In this document: in pieces, positions 35,142 through 44,656 of the stretch | Layout of the letters: each line of letters begins with the position of its first letter | How positions within the stretch are numbered: position 1 is the first letter of the stretch | DNA from: Candidatus Puniceispirillum sp. | GTDB taxonomy: Bacteria > Electryoneota > RPQS01 > DYHQ01 | Assembly: GCA_020724065.1 (NCBI GenBank) | Contig: DYHQ01000004.1 | Coordinates: forward strand, 1-47,751 | DNA length: 47,751 nucleotides | Reading direction: 5' to 3' | Notes under the pieces: generated by a model | Told to the model about the DNA's origin: nothing | The model's input: only the letters and a program-made list of their open reading frames with translations | Databases searched by the model: none | Made by a program: the position numbers and the translations under genes

Positions 35142-38100
35142 CGGGCGGCATAAGCAGGGCGAGCCTGACCGAGGATGCCTGCTCTTCGCTCAATTCCTGA
35201 TTCGCAGTCTCGGATTTCTTCTCTTGCTCGCACCTGGCCTTGTCCAAGGCGAATACTTTGGAAAAAACAAGGTGCAGTACGAGACTTTCCATTGGCGCTA
35301 CATCCAGTCGGAGCATTTCGATGTCTATTTCACGGAAGAGGGAGAGGAGATTGCTGAATTCGTCGCGGAAACAGCCGAACAGGCTCTGGAGAATCTCCAA
35401 CGCAGTTTCGACTACAGACTGGACGATCGCATCACGATTATCACCTATCTATCCCACAACAACTTCGAGCAAACGAATGTCACGATGGAACTCCCTGAAG
35501 AGAGTCTCGGGGGATTCACGGAGTTCTTGAAGAATCGCGTCGTGATTCCCTTTCAGGGCAGTTATGAAGAATATCGCCATGTGATTCACCACGAGCTGGC
35601 TCACGCGGTCATGCTACGGATGCTTCACGGCAGTGGATTTCAGTCCATTCTCATTGGGGCCGCCACAATGCAATTGCCGCTCTGGTTCAGCGAGGGGCTG
35701 GCCGAGTATGAATCGCGGAATGGCTGGGATACGGAATCGGACATGTTCATGCGAGATGCGACCGTCAGCGGCTACCTGCCCGACATGGAGATGCTGAACG
35801 GCTACATGGCCTACAAGGGAGGCCAGTCCATCCTCTACTTCATTGATCAGCGCTACGGTTCTCAGAAGGTCGGCGAAATCCTCAACAAGCTGCGCAGCAA
35901 TCGCGATCTGGAAAAATCCATTAAGGCGGCGATTGGCCTGGATATGGAAGAATTCAACAGACGCTGGAAAACCTCGTTGCGCCGTGCCTATTGGCCACAA
36001 GTTGCCGATATGAAGGCTCCCGAGGAGTTTGCCGAACGACTGACGGACCATACCAAGTGGCGCAATTTCGTTAACAATGGTCCCGCGATCTCACCGGATG
36101 GCGAGCAGGTCGCGTTTCTTTCTGACCGAACAGACTACTTTGATCTTTATCTACTCGATGTGAACACGAAGAAACTCCGAAAGCTCTTGCGCGGTGAGCG
36201 AAGCGGGAACTTCGAGGAACTCAAATGGCTGGATTCGCGCATCTCGTGGTCTCCCGACGGTCGGATGATCACCTTCGCATCAAAAGCAGGCCAGTCGGAC
36301 GCCATCTATCTGCTCGATGTGAAGAAACGAAAGATTCGTCGTTCTTTTCGGTGGTCTCTGGATGCCGTATTCAAACCGGTTTGGTCACCGGATGGCGAGA
36401 AGATCGCGTTTGTCGGTGTGAACAGAGGTCGTTCGGACATCTACTACTTTGATATCGCCGACGGACAATTGCGGAAAGCTACGGATGATATTTTTTCCGA
36501 CGACGACCCATCATGGGCTCCGGACTCTAAGTCCCTTACCTTCGTATCGGACCGGCGCGATTCTTTGAGAGTGCGAGGCTATGAAACACACATCGCCATG
36601 CATCGTATGGACTATCGCCAACAGGATATTTATGTTCTCCGATTGGGTGATGATCGGGTTCAGCGCATCACTTCCACCGAAGCAAACGAGCGCTCTCCCG
36701 TTTTCACACCGGATGGCAGGAACCTCGTCTATTCCGGCAATTCCAGTGGAGTGTACAACCTCTACCGACTGAATCTCGAAACGACGGAGAGCGAGGCGTT
36801 CACCAACTGTCTGACCGGCTGCCTCCAGCCAAGCTATTCAGCGAATACTCGCCGCCTGGTATTTACAGCATTGTATGATGGGGGCTATGACATCTTTCTT
36901 CTGAAGAACGGATTGGAAAAACCCGCGGTGACGCTCGTTCCAACGCCTTTCCGACAAAAAGGGACGGTTGACTTCGAGGAAATCGTGGCAAGTCCCGGCT
37001 CCACATCGGGTGGAGTTTCAGGTCATTCGCGCACTTACGCGCACTATGTCTTCGCGACCAGCGGTGGACTGGATACCAGAGCAACGGCCAGCGACAGCGC
37101 CGAGACGACCACGAGCCGCTTGCCCGAGGGAGGTTTTGCCTCCAAGAATTACCGAGTGAAGCTGACTCCAGATTTCGTCTACGCTACCGCCGCTTATTCC
37201 AGTTTCTTCGGAGTCCAGGGTTCCAGCCAGATTCTCTTCTCGGATGTCTTGGGGAATCACCTCATCTTTCTTAACACAGATCTCTACTATGATTTCAATA
37301 ATTTGGATAATACCAACTTTCAGGTCGAGTACTACTACTTGCCTCGCCGCCTGAACTACGGAACCAGTTTTTGTCGCAATGTGTACTATCTTGATGGTGG
37401 ACTGGTGCGGGACCGCACTCTTCAGCTTGGATTCTACCTTGCGTATCCTTTCACAAAATACTCACGAATGGAATTCGACTTCGCCGGGCACATGGTGGAC
37501 CGGGATCATTATGATTTTGACAGGGGAGAGTATCGGTATACCTCAAAGCGCCGAACACTGCTTCCGCGACTCGCGTATGTCTATGACGCCGCTCTGTGGG
37601 GAATGACCGGACCGGTCAATGGGAGTCGTTATCGAGTCTCCTATGCCTACAGTCCGCGGCTGCAGAGTGCCTCATCACAAGAGTCATGGGGCGCCAGTTT
37701 CTACATACTGAAAGGGGATTTTCGACACTACATGCGTCTCCGCCAGGGCTACACTTGGGCGTCAAGGATTGCCGGTGGATTGTCCGGCGGCGAGAAACCG
37801 CAGCTCTTCTTTCTGGGAGGCGTCTGGAATTGGATCAATCGTGAGTATCAAGGGGACTTGCCTGTTGACGATATTGACGATTTCTACTTCGCCTCCTTTG
37901 TAGTCCCCTTTCGTGGCGGGAAGTATTTCGAATATCAGGGCACACGATTCTTCCTCACCAATCAGGAGTTTCGATTCCCGATGGTTCGCGACCTGAAACT
38001 CGGGTGGCCTCTCCCTCTCGAAATCCGCAACATTCAGGGAACGCTCTTTACCGACATCGGAGCAACCTGGAATGGCGACAGCCTGAAGATCACCGAGGAT

Positions 38101-38262
38101 ACACCGGCGGGAAGACATCTGCGCGACTTGCATGTCGGTTTTGGATTTGGACCTCGCTTGCGATTGGGCTTCTTGCTTCTGCAGTGGGATGTTGCCTGGA
38201 GGACAGATTTGCTCGAGACCTCGAAACCGAGTTATTACTTCTCTCTGGGCGCAGAATTCTGA
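35116..38262 (+). CDS. Metallopeptidase / PD40 propeller / outer-membrane beta-barrel fusion
   Basis: 1048 residues; starts at residues 5 or 7 (35128, 35134) also fit. Signal segment SLGFLLLLAPGLVQG near 31-45. Residues 55-290 form an MA-type (gluzincin-like) metallopeptidase: HHELAH with ligands His159, His163 and Glu160, and a third ligand Glu197 in SEGLAEYES. Residues 320-640 hold at least six PD40/TolB-like blades (ISPDGEQVAFLSD, WSPDGRMITFAS, WSPDGEKIAFVG, WAPDSKSLTFVS). Residues about 700-1048 form alternating aromatic strands ending in ...YYFSLGAEF with terminal Phe, the signature of an outer-membrane beta-barrel of Omp85/BamA-like type. It overlaps ccsA and is followed by mlaE and mlaF, suggesting a role in envelope assembly or turnover. 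Confidence 0.9.
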   Translation: MVVCMPMHDGRHKQGEPDRGCLLFAQFLIRSLGFLLLLAPGLVQGEYFGKNKVQYETFHWRYIQSEHFDVYFTEEGEEIAEFVAETAEQALENLQRSFDYRLDDRITIITYLSHNNFEQTNVTMELPEESLGGFTEFLKNRVVIPFQGSYEEYRHVIHHELAHAVMLRMLHGSGFQSILIGAATMQLPLWFSEGLAEYESRNGWDTESDMFMRDATVSGYLPDMEMLNGYMAYKGGQSILYFIDQRYGSQKVGEILNKLRSNRDLEKSIKAAIGLDMEEFNRRWKTSLRRAYWPQVADMKAPEEFAERLTDHTKWRNFVNNGPAISPDGEQVAFLSDRTDYFDLYLLDVNTKKLRKLLRGERSGNFEELKWLDSRISWSPDGRMITFASKAGQSDAIYLLDVKKRKIRRSFRWSLDAVFKPVWSPDGEKIAFVGVNRGRSDIYYFDIADGQLRKATDDIFSDDDPSWAPDSKSLTFVSDRRDSLRVRGYETHIAMHRMDYRQQDIYVLRLGDDRVQRITSTEANERSPVFTPDGRNLVYSGNSSGVYNLYRLNLETTESEAFTNCLTGCLQPSYSANTRRLVFTALYDGGYDIFLLKNGLEKPAVTLVPTPFRQKGTVDFEEIVASPGSTSGGVSGHSRTYAHYVFATSGGLDTRATASDSAETTTSRLPEGGFASKNYRVKLTPDFVYATAAYSSFFGVQGSSQILFSDVLGNHLIFLNTDLYYDFNNLDNTNFQVEYYYLPRRLNYGTSFCRNVYYLDGGLVRDRTLQLGFYLAYPFTKYSRMEFDFAGHMVDRDHYDFDRGEYRYTSKRRTLLPRLAYVYDAALWGMTGPVNGSRYRVSYAYSPRLQSASSQESWGASFYILKGDFRHYMRLRQGYTWASRIAGGLSGGEKPQLFFLGGVWNWINREYQGDLPVDDIDDFYFASFVVPFRGGKYFEYQGTRFFLTNQEFRFPMVRDLKLGWPLPLEIRNIQGTLFTDIGATWNGDSLKITEDTPAGRHLRDLHVGFGFGPRLRLGFLLLQWDVAWRTDLLETSKPSYYFSLGAEF

Positions 38263-38287
38263 GTCAACTCGCACTTTCTACGAACTC

Positions 38288-39085
38288 ATGAAATCGCCTG
38301 TCAACCAAACGACCTTGCCTGATACCATCGCCAGAGTCGGGCAGCTTGCGCTCGACTTTTTTAATGAAGCGGGAACCGCCGCCATTCTCATGTTTCGCAT
38401 TCTGGCAGGCGGCAAGAACCTGTGGAAGGATCGAAAGCTCTTCTTTGAACAAGCACTTCGCCAAGGAGTCCGAAGCCTGCCCCTCGTTATGTTAGTTGGA
38501 ATTTTCACAGGCGCCGTGACGGCCTGGCAGGGAAATTATCAGTTGAAGGGCTATGTCCCGCTCCAATATCTTGGCGTAGCCACCTTGAAAGCCGTTGTTA
38601 TTGAATTGGGGCCCGTGTTGACTGCCCTCATCATCGCCGGCCGCGTATCCGCTTCCATTGCCGCTGAATTGGGAACCATGAGAGTTACTGAGCAAATAGA
38701 TGCTTTGGAATCCATGGGTATCAGTCCCATTCGTTTCTTGGCGGTGCCTCGCTTCTTCGCCAATCTCCTCATGATGCCGGTTCTGGTTGTCCTGGCAGAT
38801 TTCATCGCCATGGTGGGGGCATCCTTTGTGGCCACGGCACTCCTGGGGATGACGGCAGCGATGTTCTGGAATCAAATTCCGACTTTCTTTGAGGTCTTCG
38901 ACATCGTGGCAGGTCTTATCAAGGCCTTTGTCTTTGGAGCGATTACTGCCGTGATGGGTTGCCATATCGGATTCACCACTCGCGGCGGTGCGGAAGGAGT
39001 AGGTATGGCCACGATTCGCGCTTTTGTCTGGTCGTGTCTTCTCATTCTTGTCATGGACTATGTCCTGGCGATGATACTTTTCTGA
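38288..39085 (+). CDS. mlaE: MlaE-type ABC transporter permease
   Basis: 265 residues from ATG 38288; the longer open frame upstream lies inside the previous gene and has no family similarity. Six-helix permease of the phospholipid (Mla/Mce) transport system in the inner membrane. Family features: [14 protein letters not shown] near residue 75, the conserved loop [24 protein letters not shown] followed by [10 protein letters not shown], and LAVPRF. It works with the ATPase encoded 38 bases downstream and normally with an MCE-domain protein (MlaD) and a STAS protein (MlaB); neither lies beside it here. Confidence 0.95.
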   Translation: MKSPVNQTTLPDTIARVGQLALDFFNEAGTAAILMFRILAGGKNLWKDRKLFFEQALRQGVRSLPLVMLVGIFTGAVTAWQGNYQLKGYVPLQYLGVATLKAVVIELGPVLTALIIAGRVSASIAAELGTMRVTEQIDALESMGISPIRFLAVPRFFANLLMMPVLVVLADFIAMVGASFVATALLGMTAAMFWNQIPTFFEVFDIVAGLIKAFVFGAITAVMGCHIGFTTRGGAEGVGMATIRAFVWSCLLILVMDYVLAMILF

Positions 39086-39122
39086 GCGACAAAAAGGCCG
39101 GCTTCGAAATTGGGCAAGCGTT

Positions 39123-39884
39123 GTGATTGAAATAAGGAATCTGTACAAATCATTTGGTGTCAAATCGGTTCTGTCCGGAACCGCGCTCACCATCGCCAAA
39201 GGAGAATCTCTGGCCATTATTGGCCAATCGGGTTGCGGAAAATCTGTTCTCCTGAAGCACATCGTTGGACTTCTCAAGCCGGATGCGGGTGAGGTTATCG
39301 TGGAAGGAGAAAATATCTGGCAGGTCTCGCTGGAGCGCCTCTATGAAATCCGACAGAAATTTGGAGTCTTGTTTCAGGGAGCGGCTCTTTTCGACTCCAT
39401 GAATGTCGCGGAGAATATCTCCCTCGGCCTTCGCGAGCACACGCTCATGAGCGAAACGGCGATCGCTGCGCGCGTGAAGGACTGCCTGGCCATGGTTGGT
39501 CTATCCGGCAGTGAAGATATGAAGCCGTCCGAGCTTTCCGGCGGGATGAAGAAGCGAGTAGGCTTGGCGCGGGCGATTGCGATGAAACCGAGCTATGTAC
39601 TTTACGACGAGCCGACGACAGGTCTCGATCCCATCACCGCCGACACCATCAACGACCTCATTATCCGATTGAACGAACGGCTCCATGTAACGACGGTTGT
39701 TGTGACGCACGACATGGTCAGTACCTACAAAGTGGCTGATCGCATTGTCATGCTGCACGATGGCAAAATCATTTACTCCGGGACGCCTTCGGAGGTTCGT
39801 GAAACCGATAATCCCGTCGTTCGTCAATTCATCGAAGGTCGCGCTGAAGGCCCCATCAAGACGGCTACTACCCGCGCGACATAA
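39123..39884 (+). CDS. mlaF: MlaF-type ABC transporter ATP-binding protein
   Basis: 253 residues from a GTG start. Walker [10 protein letters not shown] near residue 37, Q-loop in [11 protein letters not shown], signature [14 protein letters not shown], Walker [13 protein letters not shown] and H-loop VVTHDM. The LSGGMKKR signature and the [10 protein letters not shown] segment are typical of MlaF/Ttg2A. It energises phospholipid movement between the membranes together with MlaE. Last gene of the ccsA-peptidase-mlaEF run; a terminator follows. Confidence 0.95.
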   Translation: MIEIRNLYKSFGVKSVLSGTALTIAKGESLAIIGQSGCGKSVLLKHIVGLLKPDAGEVIVEGENIWQVSLERLYEIRQKFGVLFQGAALFDSMNVAENISLGLREHTLMSETAIAARVKDCLAMVGLSGSEDMKPSELSGGMKKRVGLARAIAMKPSYVLYDEPTTGLDPITADTINDLIIRLNERLHVTTVVVTHDMVSTYKVADRIVMLHDGKIIYSGTPSEVRETDNPVVRQFIEGRAEGPIKTATTRAT

Positions 39885-39913
39885 TCAAGTCGCTGCTACC
39901 AACAGGAGAAGAG

Positions 39914-39946
39914 AAGGCCACGCCATTCTGTATCGGTGTGGCCTTT
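39914..39946 (+). terminator. Rho-independent terminator after mlaF
   Basis: 11-bp stem AAGGCCACGCC/GGTGTGGCCTT with one G-T pair (39914-39924 with 39935-39945) and a 10-nt loop. The T-run is short. Confidence 0.75.
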
Positions 39947-39972
39947 CAACATTCCGGGCGGGTCAGGCGACA

Positions 39973-39984
39973 CCGCCTTGGCGG
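39973..39984. repeat. Short palindrome CCGCC-tt-GGCGG
   Basis: 5-bp stem just before the 3' end of the convergent lipoprotein gene. Too short to classify alone. Confidence 0.3.
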
Positions 39985-39993
39985 CTATAAATC

Positions 39994-40998
39994 CTATTGG
40001 ACTCGGTTTAGGATATAGATTCCGTCCTCATCGTCGAAATAGATTCGACTTCCGTCCGAGGTAGGCTGGGGGCGCGTTCCGGTCGCCGTCAATTGCTGCG
40101 CCCCTCCTCCCGTTACAGGAATTGTCCAGATTCCCGCGGCTGAAGCTCCCGATAGCTTTACGAAAGCCGCACAGTTCTCCTGCAAGAAAGCCGCAGGCAT
40201 AGATGCCCCTATGGCAAGCAAGTGCGGTGAATGAGGCGAGGTCACCGAGACCGCATAGAGATCAAGAGCCCCTCCCTCCGTGAACTCGTAGACTATTTGC
40301 TGGGAATCCCACGCCCACGAGAAACTACCGCTAAAGAAGGCGAGAAGTTCTTCAGTGAGGCTATCCATTGTCAGACTATGCAGCGACCACCCCTGAGAAC
40401 CTACTTGTGAAATTTGAAACGCAATCCGCCGCCCGTCAGGAGATACCTCGGGTGCCCGACCCTGCTCGGCAATACGAATCCGCGTCGAAGGGCTGCGACT
40501 GTTTCGAAAGATTCCTTCGTTGTCTGTTCCATCTTCAGGGCCCGCGCAATAGAGGACATTTGAATCGTCAGGTTCCCATGTTGGCGCCGAACCTCTGTCC
40601 CACAGTTGCAGTAGCTCCAAAGTCTCAACATCAATCATCCAAATTCCCGCGTTCTCTGTGCCGACCTCGCCTGGTGCGGAGAAAGCCAGATATTTCGCGT
40701 CGCCTGACCACACATAGTCCCACGAATGAGGTGGCGAGCCAGCTGCAAGCTGAATGACCGTATCCGCCCTCATAAGATAGATTCCCGCCGTGTGATTCGG
40801 TGTCCCCTCCGCGGCAAATGCCAGTAGGTCTCCGTCCGGTGATGGAACGGGTCGCTGTCCGAAGTCAACAACGCGAGCGAGCTCCCAGGATTTCGTAGCG
40901 GGAATCTCTTCGTCCTCCGAGCATCCAGAGAAAGAAACCGCTACGCAGAAAAAAAGGAGTAGCGCCCAGCTTGCTGGGCTATGAAATCGCATAGACAT
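39994..40998 (-). CDS. PD40-propeller lipoprotein
   Basis: 334 residues from ATG 40998. The longer frame starts with TTG at 41019 and lies within a repeat. Signal peptide SPASWALLLFFCVAVSFSGC with a lipobox-like FSGC, so it is probably a lipoprotein with Cys26 as anchor. The mature part is a TolB/PD40-like beta-propeller: PSPDGDLLAFAAEG, WSGDAKYLAFSA, VSPDGRRIAFQI and TSDGSRIYFDD. No catalytic domain. Unusually, the signal-peptide coding segment contains one arm of a 21-bp inverted repeat (see 40959-41031). Function unknown; related proteins bind other envelope proteins. Confidence 0.88.
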   Translation of the reverse strand: MSMRFHSPASWALLLFFCVAVSFSGCSEDEEIPATKSWELARVVDFGQRPVPSPDGDLLAFAAEGTPNHTAGIYLMRADTVIQLAAGSPPHSWDYVWSGDAKYLAFSAPGEVGTENAGIWMIDVETLELLQLWDRGSAPTWEPDDSNVLYCAGPEDGTDNEGIFRNSRSPSTRIRIAEQGRAPEVSPDGRRIAFQISQVGSQGWSLHSLTMDSLTEELLAFFSGSFSWAWDSQQIVYEFTEGGALDLYAVSVTSPHSPHLLAIGASMPAAFLQENCAAFVKLSGASAAGIWTIPVTGGGAQQLTATGTRPQPTSDGSRIYFDDEDGIYILNRVQ

Positions 40999-41031
40999 TA
41001 CAGCATTCCGGCCCAGCAAGCTGGGCGCTAC
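40959..41031. repeat. Inverted repeat with self-palindromic arms spanning a gene start
   Basis: Arms 40959-40979 and 41011-41031 are perfect 21-bp inverted copies, separated by 31 bases. Each arm itself contains the hairpin GCCCAGC-tt-GCTGGGC. One arm lies in the coding sequence (signal peptide residues SPASWAL), the other upstream of the start codon, and the start codon lies between them. The mRNA could fold so as to hide the start. Confidence 0.75.
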
Positions 41032-41068
41032 GATGATTCAAGAAGCAAATTCTTCCGCTGCCTTACTT

Positions 41069-42529
41069 TCATGATGCCTTATCGGGTACTCCAATTTGAA
41101 TGTCTCGGAATCGAGCCGGAGAAGCTCCGTGCGACATCGCAGCAACCTGTCCCGGCTGTCCCTTGCCGCAGTTGACAACTCCCCAGAGCGTCCACCATGC
41201 AGGCCCAGCAATGGCATCGCACGCCCCCCAGAACTCAGGCGTCATACTCTGATAAGTCGGATTCTTCACCAAATCCTGCAACTTCCCTCCATGAATCTCG
41301 CGCCCAAGCTCGCAGGTGAATTGGAAGTTCAGTCGCTTCTGATCAATAGACCAAGACTTATTTGTCTCCATGTAGATTCCATCGTCAACTTCGGCAATCA
41401 TATCATTCAAGTTGCGGTCGCCGGGTTCGAGAGAAAGATTTCCGTTGCGAATAATGGGAATATGCGACCAATCTTCCGCACGACAATTTCCCGTCGAACG
41501 AGGCCTGCCCAAAAGCCCGGCTATCTCTCGAGAAGTTTGATACCCAACAAAAATCCCGTTCTTCACAATATGCCAGCGCTGAGCTCGGACGCCGTCATCA
41601 TCGAAGCCGAAGGTCGCCAAGCCTCCGGGGATCGTGCTGTCGCAATAGAGATTCACCATGTCGGATCCGTAGCGAAAACTCCCCTCTTTCTCCAAAGTGG
41701 CAAAGCTCGTTCCCGCGAAATTGGCCTCCATTCCCAAGACTCGATCAAGTTCCGTGGCGTGCCCGACCGATTCGTGAATTTGCAACGCAAGCTGCGAACC
41801 GCCGAGAATCAGCGTCGTCCTTTTTCGAGGACAGGATTTGGCCGAAAGCAGAGCCATTGCCTCTTCGCGAACGCGCTCGGCCTCACGCAGAAGGTGCAAG
41901 CCTCGCACAAGTTCATAGCCCAATGCCATATATTGCCCGCCAAAGGAATTCGGATAGCTGCGGATTTGCACCTCGGACCCATCCACAGCAGTTGCCGAGT
42001 AACCTGCGCCGGAAAGAAGCAATCTCTGGTCAGCGAGAGTTCCCTCGCTCGTTGCCAGAATCCGATGCTCGCGGTCGAAGCGCATGCCGCTCTCGGCGAC
42101 TCTTATCCGAGGCGACTTCCGGAGAACCTCGTCCACGGCAAACAGCAGCTCCAATTTCTCACTCACAGGAACATTGAAAGGATCCTCAACGGAGGGAGCA
42201 AGCCAAGTCTCTTGGGCGGGAGACTCCGGAGACAAAACGACATCCCTCTCCTTGGCCGTGCTGCTGGCGAGCGCGATCTCCACCGCCAGAGCTGTCACGC
42301 GTCTCACTTCGGATTCCTCGACGCGTGAAGAAGCGGCAAATCCCCAAGCGCCTCGGCAGATGACACGCACGCCGAAGCCTTCGCTTGTCGAAGAGTCCAT
42401 GTTGGCGATATTGCCGTTGCGGATGATAATGTTCTCGCGCTCTTTGGTGATGAGGCGAATATCCGCGTAGGTTGCTCCAAGTCTTTTTGCCTCACTTAGC
42501 GCGATGGATGTCAGGGAATTGGATTTCAT
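41069..42529 (-). CDS. tldD: Metalloprotease subunit TldD
   Basis: 486 residues, full family length. TldD and TldE form a heterodimer that degrades unfolded peptides and matures peptides such as microcins; the metal site is in TldD. Here it is intact: HESVGH with His252, Glu253 and His257, and Cys454 in VNCGKGQPGQ. The first half (1-230) is the shared substrate-guiding fold. The stop lies about 70 bases from the lipoprotein gene. It is 59 bases downstream of tldE on the same strand, so the two are probably co-transcribed. Confidence 0.95.
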   Translation of the reverse strand: MKSNSLTSIALSEAKRLGATYADIRLITKERENIIIRNGNIANMDSSTSEGFGVRVICRGAWGFAASSRVEESEVRRVTALAVEIALASSTAKERDVVLSPESPAQETWLAPSVEDPFNVPVSEKLELLFAVDEVLRKSPRIRVAESGMRFDREHRILATSEGTLADQRLLLSGAGYSATAVDGSEVQIRSYPNSFGGQYMALGYELVRGLHLLREAERVREEAMALLSAKSCPRKRTTLILGGSQLALQIHESVGHATELDRVLGMEANFAGTSFATLEKEGSFRYGSDMVNLYCDSTIPGGLATFGFDDDGVRAQRWHIVKNGIFVGYQTSREIAGLLGRPRSTGNCRAEDWSHIPIIRNGNLSLEPGDRNLNDMIAEVDDGIYMETNKSWSIDQKRLNFQFTCELGREIHGGKLQDLVKNPTYQSMTPEFWGACDAIAGPAWWTLWGVVNCGKGQPGQVAAMSHGASPARFRDIQIGVPDKAS

Positions 42530-42588
42530 GCAGATTTAGACTTCGTTCTATTCATGGATTGTGACAAAACAGTTTTGAAAAAGTCCTA

Positions 42589-43941
42589 TTAGAATTCCGT
42601 CCCGCTCGAGAAATTGAAGCGGCGGATTTTCAGAGCAGGAGCCGTATAGGCACCGGGACCCCAATCCGCGAGCATCGTCTCCGGTTCCCGCGAAATGAGC
42701 TCGACTTCATTCAGCGCGTCCACGACAGATTGGGTGAAACGCAAATTCTTCAAAGGAGATGTTACTTCTCCATTCTCTATCAAGAATGTCCCGTCGCGAG
42801 TCATGCCCGTCAGAACGAGCTTCATCGGTTCGACCAAATTCGTGTAGTGAAACCGAGTCACCAAAATGCCGCGCTTGGTCGAAGCGATCATCTCTACAAC
42901 GGATGACTCTCCGGACGCCAAGATGAGATTCAGGGGCATGGGCCCCTCGACGCTCGGCTGTGGCAACGCATGACCTGTTGTCTCCGTGTGAGCTCTCTGT
43001 GCCGTCACTCGATCGTGAACTACTGCTTTGGCAACACCCTTTTCGATGAGAGTAACAGGCTGCCGTGGGAGTCCCTCAAAATCAAAGGGAAGCCCGCGTT
43101 GCAGGGGATGGAAGGCATTGTCATGTATCGTTATGTTTTCTCCGAATATCCGCTGCCCAAGCCGTCCCGCCATGAAAGTACGGTCTTCCACAAATCCTAA
43201 GCCCCCAAATCCAAACCAGCCCATGAATTGAAGAACCTCAGCCACCGCCGCCGGCTCCAGGACAACCGTGTAGAGCCCGGGATCAATGCTGCGAGCATTT
43301 CGACTCGCCTCGGCTTTCTCACGAGCGACGGCCACAAGCTTGTCTACATTAATCTCGCCGAAGTCCCTGTGCGAGGCTTCCGCCCATCCCGACGAATCCC
43401 CGGTCTGCACCGACACACTAAAGGTCGCGGTCGTGTCTTTGTGCGAAACGAGCAGCCCTTTTGTGTTGGCAACTGCAACGGCTCCCCAGCCCGTTGAACA
43501 AATCCCCGCCGCCTGCAATCCCGCTTTCTTGCATTTCGAGATGGCTTTTAACACTGCAGCGGCGCGGGCTTCAGCTCGAAGCTCCGCTGTAAAGAATTCA
43601 TAGGCCGGGATCGGCTGGACAGGCCGGGGATTCGGCAATGGCAGCATGTCCGCGGATTCCTTCTGGAGAGTTACCAGCGTGCGCGCTTTCTCGAAAGCAC
43701 GCTTCAGACTCGCCGCGTCCCTGCTGTTGGTCGCAATACGAGCCGAACATTTTCCTTTAACTACTCTTATGGTAATGGCCAATCCTTGGCGGGATACATT
43801 CTGAGATATGGCATTCCCTGCGAAGCGCGTCACTGCGCTTTCCGACAATGTGGCAATGACCTCAGCATCGCTACCATCGGAGTGGTGCAAGGCATTGCGG
43901 GCAATTTGCTCAATCTCAAGAGAAGGCTCAAGCATATTCAC
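42589..43941 (-). CDS. tldE: TldE/PmbA subunit of the TldD/E protease
   Basis: 450 residues; the first codon is GTG, and an ATG two codons later (43935) fits equally. It has the TldD/PmbA fold without the HExxxH motif, as expected for TldE, the partner that completes the proteolytic chamber. Family features: GWGAVAVANTKGLLV near 150, GFGGLGFVEDRTFMAGR near 245, THTETTGHALPQP-like segment near 320 and GEVTSPLKNLRFTQSV near 395. It precedes tldD in the same orientation. A promoter candidate lies at 44035-44063. Confidence 0.94.
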   Translation of the reverse strand: MNMLEPSLEIEQIARNALHHSDGSDAEVIATLSESAVTRFAGNAISQNVSRQGLAITIRVVKGKCSARIATNSRDAASLKRAFEKARTLVTLQKESADMLPLPNPRPVQPIPAYEFFTAELRAEARAAAVLKAISKCKKAGLQAAGICSTGWGAVAVANTKGLLVSHKDTTATFSVSVQTGDSSGWAEASHRDFGEINVDKLVAVAREKAEASRNARSIDPGLYTVVLEPAAVAEVLQFMGWFGFGGLGFVEDRTFMAGRLGQRIFGENITIHDNAFHPLQRGLPFDFEGLPRQPVTLIEKGVAKAVVHDRVTAQRAHTETTGHALPQPSVEGPMPLNLILASGESSVVEMIASTKRGILVTRFHYTNLVEPMKLVLTGMTRDGTFLIENGEVTSPLKNLRFTQSVVDALNEVELISREPETMLADWGPGAYTAPALKIRRFNFSSGTEF

Positions 43942-44034
43942 CTCATGCAGCTATCGAGAGGCACAGTGACCGCCTCCAGTCAATTCTGCCTTTTAGAGCG
44001 GGAGAAAAAGGCTGTGATAATGTAAGCTATTATA

Positions 44035-44063
44035 ATATAAACAGTTAAGGAATTTGATTTCAA
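44035..44063 (-). promoter_or_regulatory. Putative promoter of tldE-tldD
   Basis: On the minus strand TTGAAA (44063-44058), 17-nt spacer, TTATAT (44040-44035), in a very AT-rich spot. It lies back to back with the mraZ promoter. Confidence 0.4.
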
Positions 44064-44074
44064 GAAAAAATCTC

Positions 44075-44103
44075 TTGACTCGCAAGGTTTTCTATATTAC
44101 ATT
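44075..44103 (+). promoter_or_regulatory. Promoter of the mraZ division cluster
   Basis: TTGACT (44075-44080), 17-nt spacer, TACATT (44098-44103). Transcription from about 44110 excludes an upstream in-frame start at 44054 and supports the TTG at 44141. No repeated TGGG-type MraZ boxes were recognised here. Confidence 0.6.
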
Positions 44104-44140
44104 AATAGGCGCAAATTGGATTATATTGGAAGGAGTTGGC

Positions 44141-44656
44141 TTGGATCAGACCGACGCTACCTTTCTCTTCCTTGGGACCCATCCGGGGACTCTGGACGAA
44201 AACGGCCGTCTCAGTATTCCTGCTGATTTCCGTCATGTCATGGAAGAATGCGGCGAAAGCGAACTTGTGTTCACTCCAGGCCGCAAAGATTTCATTTATT
44301 CCTTTCCGCGCAAGTTCTACAATTCCTACTTGAAGTCAATTGATCCCTTCAATACACTGTTTAATAAAGAAGACAGCCTGCATATCAACATCGCCATTCA
44401 TGCCTCATCCGTGCGCAAGCCAATTGACAGCCAAGGCCGGGTCACCTTGCCTCTGACGCTTTTCCAGCGTTACGGAATGAAGCGTGATATTGTATTCATC
44501 GGGTGTGGCAGTCATTTCTTGATTTGGGAAAAGGCTGCCTATGAAACCTTCGCCCGGGAAAATGGCATAACCTCCGGCGAAGCGTGGGAACGGCAGCAGC
44601 AGATGCAGGAACGCACAAAGGAGCTCCTCGATGCCTATTTGCGCAGAAATCAATGA
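44141..44656 (+). CDS. mraZ: Transcriptional regulator MraZ
   Basis: 171 residues from TTG 44141, with AAGGAG five bases upstream. The longer frame from 44054 begins upstream of the likely transcription start. Two AbrB-like/MraZ repeats: GTHPGTLDENGRLSIPADFR at the start and SVRKPIDSQGRVTLPLTL near residue 90, each with the DENGR/DSQGR signature. MraZ binds DNA upstream of the division and cell wall cluster and adjusts its expression, and it is the usual first gene. The 3' end overlaps the STAS gene by 26 bases. Confidence 0.93.
   Translation: MDQTDATFLFLGTHPGTLDENGRLSIPADFRHVMEECGESELVFTPGRKDFIYSFPRKFYNSYLKSIDPFNTLFNKEDSLHINIAIHASSVRKPIDSQGRVTLPLTLFQRYGMKRDIVFIGCGSHFLIWEKAAYETFARENGITSGEAWERQQQMQERTKELLDAYLRRNQ

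Noticed and set aside
38132-38287. 52-residue N-terminal extension of MlaE
   Set aside because: It overlaps the beta-barrel coding region and matches nothing in the family; ATG 38288 gives the usual length.
44054-44140. 29-residue N-terminal extension of MraZ
   Set aside because: It begins upstream of and overlaps the promoter at 44075-44103, whereas TTG 44141 has AAGGAG and aligns with family N-termini.
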